Positions 55,454 to 63,091 of a stretch of 64,000 bases of DNA are shown piece by piece. Both the position numbers and the translations under genes were made by a program. The stretch covers positions 248,001 to 312,000 of the forward strand of contig JAPMXV010000001.1 in NCBI GenBank assembly GCA_026936335.1, in the 5' to 3' direction. Within the stretch, counting starts at the first letter, position 1. Every line of letters begins with the position of its first letter. This DNA is from Mantamonas sphyraenae (lineage: Eukaryota > CRuMs > Mantamonadidae). The notes under the pieces were generated by a model. The model was not told where the DNA came from and searched no databases. It was given only the letters and a program-made list of their open reading frames with translations.

Positions 55454-55507
55454 GTTGTCCAAACCAGCGCGCTGTGCACTGTGCACAGTCTCGTTGTCCA
55501 ACCAGCG
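55454..55507. repeat. Direct repeats flanking a palindrome upstream of the Fanzor-like gene
   Basis: GTTGTCCAAACCAGCG (55454-55469) recurs as GTTGTCCAACCAGCG (55493-55507), one A shorter. Between them lies the perfect palindrome ACTGTGCACAGT (55478-55489), which overlaps a tandem TGTGCAC doublet. A further 6-bp inverted repeat, GTTTCC/GGAAAC with a 4-nt loop, lies at 55522-55537. This could be a nuclease/transposase-binding end or a bidirectional operator. Confidence 0.7.
55465..55479 (+). repeat. Candidate left terminal inverted repeat
   Basis: CAGCGCGCTGTGCAC; matches the complement of 60878-60892 at 13 of 15 positions, including nine in a row (GCTGTGCAC). Confidence 0.45.
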
Positions 55508-55659
55508 GTCACACAAGTCATGTTTCCGGCTGGAAACTAGGAGCGTAGTGTTCCTGTAGGCAGATCTCAACCCCATCGCCCCATCGCAACGAGCTGGTGG
55601 GTGCCAACTGGCCACGTGCTGAGCCCGTGCCAGCACCTGCGCACCCAACCCGCAAGATC

Positions 55660-58600
55660 ATGGAAGGCATCGCCGAGGATGAAGTGCTGGAGCTGGCCAA
55701 ATCAATCCCCTCTTTGGTCAACGCCAAGTTTGACGGCGAGCACTGCATGGTGGCGACACTACTCAAACCGCCCGCACCTCTGACTATGACTCCATCGGAG
55801 GACCTCTTGAGGCGGCTCTGTTTGGACGTCACACACGCTGAGAATGAGCTCAGTGATACAGAGTCCGATGTTGCAGAGGAGGAGCTTCCAAAAGATGTTA
55901 TGTCACGCGTGGAGCTGTTAGACGAAGAGGAGAGGGGACAGCTGTTGGAGTTCTCCGGGAAACGGAAAGGTCGACGAGGCAAGGACCGGTCCAAACTGGT
56001 GCATGACCACCTGGACGAGCTGGACCTGGACGAATGGCAGGTGTACTGGAATGGACTGCATGAAACAGTACGGGGAGACATGGAACGGGGCGCACAAGAC
56101 GACAGCGCAGGGGAACTGAAAGTGACCACAGAGGGGATGCGTGGCATGAAAACCAAACTCCTGTCCACCACTCTCCACGCCCTCAAATTGGCACGTACAG
56201 TGTATCACAGGGTTCTAGAGACCGTCGAGAACGAGCAGGCCCAGAGGGATGCCATGGCATCGGCGAGCAGCAGCAGCAGCAGCAGGGGCAATCGGGCAAA
56301 AGAGAAGGCCAAGAAGAAGGTCAAGAAGAAGGCCAAAGGAAAGGACAAGAAGGAGGAAGGTGTACAGTCAGAATCGCGGAGCGACAAGGAAAAGGTGGTT
56401 GATGACCTGTTCGAGCTGATTGCAGGTGGGAAGGCGACATACGAGGGCGTGGAGTCGGTGCTCGCAAACATCTCCGACTCTGGCGTGCGCAAGAAACTCG
56501 AACCATGCAAGGAGTTGTTTGGGCTGCAACATACACAACACACGGGGTGGGATGTGAACAACCGTCAGGCCTCAACCCTTGTCATCGATCTGCATTTGGT
56601 GTCGTCGACCACGATCAGGAGTCCCAATGCTTCCACAACGCTCAACTGCAGCCACAAAGTGATGAGGCAGCTGTTGTGCCTTGTACGCAGTGCGAACTAC
56701 GAGCAGATCTGTTTCGTCTCGACCAGACCCTCGTTGCAGGATGCTCTCAGCGGATTGTGCCCACCGGGTGATCAGATCGCCGCGACTCGTGCTCTGTCTC
56801 GGCTTTGCGCCTTCCACGCTCTCGGTACGAGCGCAAACAGCCGGCAGAAACGTGCCGCTGCGCTTGCAGGTTCTGCAGATGTCAGTATGGCCCAAGCAGT
56901 GTGGCTGTTGCGGAACGAGCTCTGTGAATCCGGGTCTTCCGTGCGCGAGGTGAACATCAGCGAGGCCATCCAGGAGGAGCATCTGGATGTGGTCAGCAAC
57001 AACCTGAAACTTCCCAATGTCATGTACGTGTTGGGCTACAGCGGCCAACTGGCGTGGTTGTCGCCCGACGAGGTCCCAGAGTTTCCGCTGTATGTCAAAG
57101 ACGATGGCATGCAGGAAGAGGAGGACACAGCCGACAGTGGCACGCGGGATGAGGACACAGCCGACGATGATGGCATGCAGGAAGATGAGGACACAGCCGA
57201 CGATGGCACGCGGGAAGAGGACTCGGGCGGCGATGCCTCCGACGGCGAGAATGCTCGCGAGGCTGGCGGAAAACACCGCGTCCAGCAGCTACAAACACAC
57301 GCTACGGCCGCCAAAAACAACTTGCAGCAGGCCGTACGCCATATTCATGCGTTCAACCAGGTGGTTGCGGGAAAGCAGATGGACTGGGCCAAGTTGGAGG
57401 AGATAGAAAATGAGCTGGAGCAGCAGCTGCAAGGGGCGATCCAGGAGGCCCAGGACGCAGAGGCAAGCACGACAACCATCGGCGGGTTGCACGAGTACAC
57501 GCTGGACCACAGGGTGCTGAAGCGGAACGCCGTGGGAGCGATCCTCTGTGGCCTCCACGCCGGGATGGTCGGTGCGGCGTTCACCAAGCGCGAAAGGACC
57601 CAAATCATTCAGACAGCGACATCAGAGTCACCGACAGACTGCTTTCGCTTGCCTTTCGTGCGTAAGAAGTTGCGGACATTGGTGAAAAACGCCGCTGTTC
57701 TTGGCGCTGCCTCCGCAAGAACAAGCACGGATGCTCTGCACAGCTACACGCCAGAACGCGTGGTGCAGGAGGCACTGGGCACGGATACCATGGACTGGGC
57801 TCTGCTCAACAGGCTGTGCTCCTACGCACAGGCGTGCGACGGCAACATCGATCTGCTGCGAGAGCCTGAACTGGTCGACGTCTCGGTAGAGCTGCCACAG
57901 ACACTTGCATACCACAAACGGCATGCAGTGGAGCTCAAGGATGGCAAGAGGGGGGTTGTCGTGAACATGCACTCTGTGCTCCCGCGCAACGACGACTTTG
58001 TTGACGCCGATCTCCGTGAGGGGTTCCGCGCCTTGACCAGCACACAGGCCCAGGGGGGTCCGCAACTGTCGAAAGAGGAGGCAAAGGTCATCGAAGAAAT
58101 GCTGAAGTGGTTGAAATCCAGGCAGGGAGGCACTGCCGATGGTGGAGGGGACGGGAAGGGGGTGTTGGACACCGACATCGACGCATCTGACGAGGAGCAG
58201 TCGCAGTCGAGCAGCGTGGCAAACGCGATGGAGCAGGACACAACGCTTGACACCACGCAGCTTGGTCTGCTCAAATCCCTGCTGCAGATGATGCGCTGGA
58301 AAGAGATCGCTGAGGTTACGAAATCTTTGGCCGCCGTTTCGTCACAATGGGCACCTGACCATGATTGTGAGGCAGCCACACAGCTGTGTGCTATTTCCCG
58401 GCTAGCGAATGACGTGAAGAAGGAGGAGATCTCGCGCGTGAACAGTCTGTTGCGCGGCGCGACACCGAACGCCGAAGCAGCAGCCGGGACCAGCACATCC
58501 CGCGCTGCAAAGCAAAAGGCTAAAGCAGCGCTGTCGAGTTGTGATCAAGAGCTTGTGCCCAACGGAGCTACTCTGTCCAAGGCCTTCGCCATCGTCAGGG

Positions 58601-60720
58601 ACAACACGGAGGCATCGGGCGAGCTGCGCCCACAGCCGGCCCTGTCTACAGATATGGTCGATACACTGGTCAAGTTTGCTGCAGCAGAGGTCAAGGCAAA
58701 GGTTACAGCGTCTTCTGTGCCCATCCGCTTTGGCAAGTGTGTGGCGGAGGCGCTGAAGCTGCTGGGCGGCGACGCGCGAAACCCCACAGCAATGGCTGCG
58801 GCGCGAGATCTCGCTGTGTGTGCAATCGCCAGGTTGGAATACTGGACGGTGAACGGGGTGCTGAAGACGCTGTCAAACCACGATGTGAGCACGACGAATT
58901 GGAAGCTGGTGGACTGGAAGAGGAAAAAGACACACACGACCCGCGAATGGAAGGAGCACGTGGAGCGGATGTACACCAAGCGACACGGCGAGCACGGTGT
59001 CACAATGCTGGAGCGCTTGGGTGAAATTCTGGAGAAAGACGGGGTGACCAACTTTTTCGACACGGACACGACCACGGAGGAGCAAGAGGACGATGGGGAG
59101 GAGCAGGCGGAGGACACTGTGGACCACACGGTCGTTCAATACCTGCAAAACTCTGGTGTACAGTTCAACAGCGACGACAAGGACCTCAATCTCACCCCAT
59201 CCCATTTCAATCCGGGAGGCGGTTTGAGCCAGTTGCTGCCAACAGGCTCATTGAAGTCAGAAGCAGATGCACTGGCGCATTGGGACGAGGTCAAGACGTC
59301 TCCCTTCCTGTATATGGAGGAGTACATGTCCGTAGCCGAGTACGACGCGAGCTGGCACCGAAGGGTTCATGGGCTTCCAGTCGACAAGCACTCGGGCTTG
59401 ACGCCGCCAGCACTCGCAGCCTTGCCGATGCTGCTCTTCATGGCTCCCCTGGTGAGACGAATGAGCCGACAGGTGCTGGATGCGTGGTGCGGTGGATGGA
59501 GTGTGTCACCAGAAGGGAGGCTTCGCGTGGTTTTGTTCAAAGCCGCGAACGCACCAGCAAAGACCAACGACCTGCAGGAGATCCTCCAGCCCACTGATGG
59601 GTTCAGGGGGGCGATCAACAAGGCGCGTGAGAACCTGAGCAAAGCACACGACGTGCACACGGGGAGGCAACTTGCCAAAGACTTTGTGCGCGTGTTGGTG
59701 ACGGCCAAGCGGGCTGGACTGGGCAAACAGGTCGTGCAGGCGTTTGGATTCGACCTGGGGTTTGACTGGCTTGCCCGTGTGCCTGGTCGAGGCCGTACGG
59801 GAAGGAAACACCAACGGGACTTTTCGGGTATCCAGGGCAACCCGTCGCTTGTCAAGGACACGGTGTTCCTCGTGGACGATATTGGGAGACGCAAAGACAC
59901 ATACTGTGTGTATGTGTGGGATGGGAACGAGCTGCTGCAACACAAGATTGGCAACCCGTCGCACTCAGACCTGCGCGCAAAGGCCCACCTGCATCGGCTC
60001 GCACGGTTGGACAAGCACAAAGACAAGCACAAGTGGAGGGCCGAGCATGAACACAGCAGAAAGGTACTACGACAAGAGGCCCAGCGTCTGGTGAGCATCA
60101 CGCGGCAGGTCGCAAAGGCCTTCGGAAAAGCGCACTGTGTGCTGCTCGCACAGAGCAAATTCTATGGCGGGCTATCACTGTCAAACAGGGTCAACACACT
60201 GATTGCAGAGGAGATGCCTTGGGTGGATGTAGCTGAGTGGCACACGTCCAGCGTGTGCTTGTGCGGGCGAGCACTCTCACGCACGGTGGAGCACACTGTG
60301 TCGAAGTGGGATCGCCAGTTGGCCTGTCTGCACTGTGGAGGGTCCCAAAACCACCACAACGCCCGCACGGCTCTGTTTGCGTACATTCAGGACAAGATTG
60401 GGCTGCCGGTTATCTCGGATCGCGATGTGCGCGGCTGCCAGGGAATCGTGTGGCGGATGATGTGCTTGTGGGCAACGGGGAAGGAGCCAGAGGCATTCAG
60501 CCCCAGGTGCAAGAAAGCACAGAAGAGGAAATGCGCAGAGGAAGAGCTGAAAGCGTGCCTGCAGCGCGTGTTTGGAGATGCAGAGCCGAAAACGGAGGAG
60601 ATCGAGGTTACGTTGCAAGAGCAAGACAAGCAGTCGGAAGAGATGGCGCAACCTACGAGGAGAAGTGCAAGGATTGCTGGGAAGCGACGAGCGGATGTAC
60701 AGGGAGGGGGGAAGGAGTGA
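55660..60720 (+). CDS. Fanzor-like (eukaryotic TnpB family) RuvC nuclease, giant form
   Basis: Single exon, 1,686 residues from ATG 55660 (MEGIAEDEVLELAKSIPS). The C-terminus has a RuvC-like nuclease: VFLVDDIGRRKDTYCVYVWD gives the D-x-G motif (Asp1407). The usual Glu strand reads VLLAQSKF with no Glu, but Glu1526 stands in VAEWHTSSVCLCG, the displaced glutamate position of Fanzor. Cys1533, 1535, 1556 and 1559 form a zinc ribbon. ISDRDVRGCQGIVWRMM supplies the third aspartate (Asp1589). A C-terminal NLS-like RRSARIAGKRR follows. Fanzors are RNA-guided DNA endonucleases carried by transposons. Before RuvC-I lie about 1,400 residues I cannot assign, including a Lys-rich stretch (about 209-240) and an acidic tandem repeat (about 481-530). 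Typical Fanzors are much shorter. Confidence 0.75.
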   Translation: MEGIAEDEVLELAKSIPSLVNAKFDGEHCMVATLLKPPAPLTMTPSEDLLRRLCLDVTHAENELSDTESDVAEEELPKDVMSRVELLDEEERGQLLEFSGKRKGRRGKDRSKLVHDHLDELDLDEWQVYWNGLHETVRGDMERGAQDDSAGELKVTTEGMRGMKTKLLSTTLHALKLARTVYHRVLETVENEQAQRDAMASASSSSSSRGNRAKEKAKKKVKKKAKGKDKKEEGVQSESRSDKEKVVDDLFELIAGGKATYEGVESVLANISDSGVRKKLEPCKELFGLQHTQHTGWDVNNRQASTLVIDLHLVSSTTIRSPNASTTLNCSHKVMRQLLCLVRSANYEQICFVSTRPSLQDALSGLCPPGDQIAATRALSRLCAFHALGTSANSRQKRAAALAGSADVSMAQAVWLLRNELCESGSSVREVNISEAIQEEHLDVVSNNLKLPNVMYVLGYSGQLAWLSPDEVPEFPLYVKDDGMQEEEDTADSGTRDEDTADDDGMQEDEDTADDGTREEDSGGDASDGENAREAGGKHRVQQLQTHATAAKNNLQQAVRHIHAFNQVVAGKQMDWAKLEEIENELEQQLQGAIQEAQDAEASTTTIGGLHEYTLDHRVLKRNAVGAILCGLHAGMVGAAFTKRERTQIIQTATSESPTDCFRLPFVRKKLRTLVKNAAVLGAASARTSTDALHSYTPERVVQEALGTDTMDWALLNRLCSYAQACDGNIDLLREPELVDVSVELPQTLAYHKRHAVELKDGKRGVVVNMHSVLPRNDDFVDADLREGFRALTSTQAQGGPQLSKEEAKVIEEMLKWLKSRQGGTADGGGDGKGVLDTDIDASDEEQSQSSSVANAMEQDTTLDTTQLGLLKSLLQMMRWKEIAEVTKSLAAVSSQWAPDHDCEAATQLCAISRLANDVKKEEISRVNSLLRGATPNAEAAAGTSTSRAAKQKAKAALSSCDQELVPNGATLSKAFAIVRDNTEASGELRPQPALSTDMVDTLVKFAAAEVKAKVTASSVPIRFGKCVAEALKLLGGDARNPTAMAAARDLAVCAIARLEYWTVNGVLKTLSNHDVSTTNWKLVDWKRKKTHTTREWKEHVERMYTKRHGEHGVTMLERLGEILEKDGVTNFFDTDTTTEEQEDDGEEQAEDTVDHTVVQYLQNSGVQFNSDDKDLNLTPSHFNPGGGLSQLLPTGSLKSEADALAHWDEVKTSPFLYMEEYMSVAEYDASWHRRVHGLPVDKHSGLTPPALAALPMLLFMAPLVRRMSRQVLDAWCGGWSVSPEGRLRVVLFKAANAPAKTNDLQEILQPTDGFRGAINKARENLSKAHDVHTGRQLAKDFVRVLVTAKRAGLGKQVVQAFGFDLGFDWLARVPGRGRTGRKHQRDFSGIQGNPSLVKDTVFLVDDIGRRKDTYCVYVWDGNELLQHKIGNPSHSDLRAKAHLHRLARLDKHKDKHKWRAEHEHSRKVLRQEAQRLVSITRQVAKAFGKAHCVLLAQSKFYGGLSLSNRVNTLIAEEMPWVDVAEWHTSSVCLCGRALSRTVEHTVSKWDRQLACLHCGGSQNHHNARTALFAYIQDKIGLPVISDRDVRGCQGIVWRMMCLWATGKEPEAFSPRCKKAQKRKCAEEELKACLQRVFGDAEPKTEEIEVTLQEQDKQSEEMAQPTRRSARIAGKRRADVQGGGKE

Positions 60721-60734
60721 GAATTTTGATTTCG

Positions 60735-60892
60735 CAGCCGGCGTGAGCAGACTTGCAGAGCACAAAACACATACACAAGAGGGGTCCTGCGGGGTAGTAT
60801 CACCAACCCCGCAGGTATTGTCGCCGTGTTTCACCGCCAGGCGCACCTTTAAGTTGTAGGTGTCGTGCTCTGCCCGTGTGCACAGCCGGCTG
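60735..60892 (+). ncRNA. Candidate structured guide-scaffold RNA (fRNA/omega-RNA-like) at the Fanzor 3' end
   Basis: Starts 15 nt after the Fanzor stop. Nested pairings: CAGCCGGCGTG (60735-60745) with CACAGCCGGCTG (60881-60892, one bulged A); GCAGAGCAC (60755-60763) with GTGCTCTGC (60865-60873); AAACAC (60765-60770) with GTGTTT (60826-60831); and a perfect 10-bp hairpin CCTGCGGGGT (60786-60795) / ACCCCGCAGG (60806-60815) with a 10-nt loop. A small hairpin CACCT/AGGTG lies at 60844-60862. In Fanzor and TnpB loci the guide RNA is read from this place, with its guide taken from sequence just past the element end, here about 60893 onward. It could instead be transposon-end DNA structure or a transcript 3' end. 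Confidence 0.5.
60878..60892 (-). repeat. Candidate right terminal inverted repeat
   Basis: Complement reads CAGCCGGCTGTGCAC; partner of 55465-55479. It coincides with the 3' arm of the outer stem of the candidate RNA. Confidence 0.45.
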
Positions 60893-60994
60893 ACGCCAAC
60901 AATGAATTGGAATTTGTTGCTGCGTGCGCTCTGAATGCACAGTGCATCCTGGCAAGCGACAGACAACTCCCACCACCTTCACAGCACAGCGCTT

Positions 60995-63052
60995 TTATGC
61001 ATTCGAGCGTATGCTGCTCTCGAGGAAGCTCTGGAAGAGCTGTGCCTGGCGGCGGAAGCGCATGTAGCTGTAGGCAACAATGGTGAGCAGGAGGAACATC
61101 AGGTAGGGATGTGTGGTGAGGCGGATGAGCTCCATGACCACAGACCACACACGTTCAGAGAGCCAGGCGCCCACACGGCTGCCCTGCATGACACCACAGG
61201 GGACGTCGAGGACAAAAAGGAAAAACCCGACAAAGAGGTAGCTGAGCACGGCCACAATGGCGGTGTACGCAAGATAGGTGTCACGTACACGCGACTCGGA
61301 CCAGGCACGCGAGCGGATGGTGTGCTGTGAGCGCATGTCGAGCTTGAAATTGACAAGGTTGCTGATCAGGCCTGCAAGCACGGCAGGCGGGAAATATGGC
61401 ACGGCAATGAGCACCACAAAGGTGTGCATGACATTGCGCACCATGGCCGAAAGCAAGGTGCGATCGATTTCCTCGTGGACAGGTGACCATGCGCTGATTT
61501 TGGCCACAACGACCGCAAGGAGTTTGCGCACGGTCAGGCCGCCGACAAAGTCGAGCACAAGCAGAGAGACCCACACGGTACCGACCTTGGCCATTGCACA
61601 GTCTCCAAAGGCACGCAGTTGGAAACCGGGCACAATGGTCGTTCCAGTGAGCAGCTGGGCGCAGCCGACGAGCAGCAGAAACACGTTCATAAACTTGACC
61701 AGAAACAGACGGAAGAAGGTGGCGCTGTTGCGCAGGCTCTTGCCCCACCGTTCATAGCTGGTGACAAAGAAGATGCAGTGTGGCAGGATGCTGTTGACCA
61801 CAGCCACAGTCAAGGGCACCATCTGGGAGATCACAAGATCCAGCGTGGCGTCCACGGTGACCTGAGCCGCCGCCTCAGCCTGGATCACTCCCTGGTAGAT
61901 GTTGACCAGAATGATGACGCCAAGACCAAGCATGATGAAGAGCCCGAGGAAGAGGAAGCCCGCAAACTTTCGTCCCAGAAACTCGTCGTCTGCATGGGTG
62001 TCGTCCTCTGCACGCGGAGTGCTTGTGCCAGAGCGGGAGCGTGGACGCAAAAAGCGTGGCGTGTGTGGCTGAGAGCCTGGCCGCGACGCATTGGTCTTGT
62101 GCAGGATGTACTTGTCCCTCAGGAAGTTGATGAACGACTGCTCATGCCACACGAGTGTGTGGCGGACCACAAAGACAGGCAGAAGGATGGCACATCCAAC
62201 AAGAAAGCCCAAGTAGGATGCAATGTACCAAATGTCCGCAGGGCGGCCTGCAGCGGTGGGGTCGGACTGACTGGACAAGAGAAGCCGATCGTAAAACCAC
62301 GTGGACGCGTCTGTGCGTGTGGCAGAGCCCGTGGCGAGGTCAATGACCATGTCGGAGATAAAGGCAATAATGTAGATGCAGGAGAGGATGAGGGTGAGGA
62401 GGTAGTTGAGGCGCCAGACCTGGAAAAACGCAGTTCGCGCGGGCGTTTCTGGATGCGTTTCGCGAGCGAGGGTGTCGACGTCGTGGCCCAGGGTGATGCG
62501 ACTCAACACGCCACGCCACCGCGGCATGTGTTCCGGGTCGCTTGTGCTACGAAGTTCCTCCAGCTGGGTTTGCAGGTTGCTCACGTCGAGAACAATGGAA
62601 GGACGTGCGCTTGCGGCAAAGGAGGCCGCGTTGGGCAGTGCGTACTTGTGCTGCGGCGCCACAGTGACGGAAAAGGTGCCTGAAGTGGTCGACGTACGCC
62701 GTGGACGACTGGGAAGCACCAGGATGGGCCGTGGTGGCCCATTGTGAGTCCCCGGACTTCGATCCTGGTCGTCCGCGTTCTGCTCGCTTTGCTGCGGTTC
62801 TTCGCCGTCCCACGTCTGTGTTTCGCTGTCGCTTCCCTCGCTGCCACTACTGTCGCTTTCACCTGTGCCTTCGCTGGTTTCGCTGAAGCGTCTGACCGAC
62901 CGTGAGCGTGTTGCCAGTTCCTCGTCGGGCAGGTGCGTCGTCACACGCCCCACAAACCGCACAGGCGTCCGTGGACCAAACCTGCTGCTGGCTGACCCTG
63001 GCGAATCGGCGGTCCAGTTGCCACGTGTGCGTGGACCAAACCGTTGAGCCAT
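60995..63052 (-). CDS. TMC-like (transmembrane channel-like) multipass protein
   Basis: Single exon, 685 residues from ATG 63052 (MAQRFGPRTRGNW). The first ~240 residues are hydrophilic, Arg/Ser- and acid-rich. About eight to ten helices follow, starting WRLNYLLTLILSCIYIIAFI. The segment CAMAKVGTVWVSLLVLDFVG aligns by eye with the conserved C-x-E-T-x-V-G...DF block of TMC proteins, and PYFPPAVLAGLISNLVNFKL with the block after it. TMC proteins form or regulate mechanosensitive or leak cation channels. The match is distant: the CWET tetrad reads CAMA. It ends convergently with the Fanzor element. Confidence 0.65.
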   Translation of the reverse strand: MAQRFGPRTRGNWTADSPGSASSRFGPRTPVRFVGRVTTHLPDEELATRSRSVRRFSETSEGTGESDSSGSEGSDSETQTWDGEEPQQSEQNADDQDRSPGTHNGPPRPILVLPSRPRRTSTTSGTFSVTVAPQHKYALPNAASFAASARPSIVLDVSNLQTQLEELRSTSDPEHMPRWRGVLSRITLGHDVDTLARETHPETPARTAFFQVWRLNYLLTLILSCIYIIAFISDMVIDLATGSATRTDASTWFYDRLLLSSQSDPTAAGRPADIWYIASYLGFLVGCAILLPVFVVRHTLVWHEQSFINFLRDKYILHKTNASRPGSQPHTPRFLRPRSRSGTSTPRAEDDTHADDEFLGRKFAGFLFLGLFIMLGLGVIILVNIYQGVIQAEAAAQVTVDATLDLVISQMVPLTVAVVNSILPHCIFFVTSYERWGKSLRNSATFFRLFLVKFMNVFLLLVGCAQLLTGTTIVPGFQLRAFGDCAMAKVGTVWVSLLVLDFVGGLTVRKLLAVVVAKISAWSPVHEEIDRTLLSAMVRNVMHTFVVLIAVPYFPPAVLAGLISNLVNFKLDMRSQHTIRSRAWSESRVRDTYLAYTAIVAVLSYLFVGFFLFVLDVPCGVMQGSRVGAWLSERVWSVVMELIRLTTHPYLMFLLLTIVAYSYMRFRRQAQLFQSFLESSIRSNA

Positions 63053-63091
63053 TCTCTTTGCACGCGGCAGCGCGCGGGCTGCGGCAACGCC
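63053..63091. promoter_or_regulatory. Very short divergent promoter, TMC-like / type II membrane gene
   Basis: 39 bp between start codons, the shortest divergent gap in the window. No core element is recognised. Confidence 0.5.

Larger units (their letters stand above)
55465..60892 (+). mobile_element. Putative Fanzor-bearing mobile element, about 5.4 kb
   Basis: The limits are set by a 15-bp imperfect inverted repeat: CAGCGCGCTGTGCAC at 55465-55479, and the complement of CAGCCGGCTGTGCAC at 60878-60892 (13 of 15 identical). Between them lie the complete single-exon Fanzor-like gene and the structured 3' region. No transposase is present, and I see no convincing target-site duplication (both flanks offer only AC). 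Removing the segment would leave about 140 bp between the flanking genes, a normal spacing here. The TG/CA-rich genome makes chance matches easier, so these ends are a hypothesis. Confidence 0.55.

Noticed and set aside
60346-60375. NHHNAR segment as the third RuvC motif of the Fanzor-like protein
   Set aside because: It resembles the RDVNAA motif but lacks the aspartate. DRDVRGCQGI about 25 residues later fits the Fanzor-type motif better and keeps the acid.
60786-60815. Helitron 3' end based on the GC-rich hairpin
   Set aside because: No CTRR terminus follows the hairpin and no Rep-helicase protein is encoded.
55455-60905. Target-site duplication around the putative element
   Set aside because: Flanks share only AC; two bases are not evidence.
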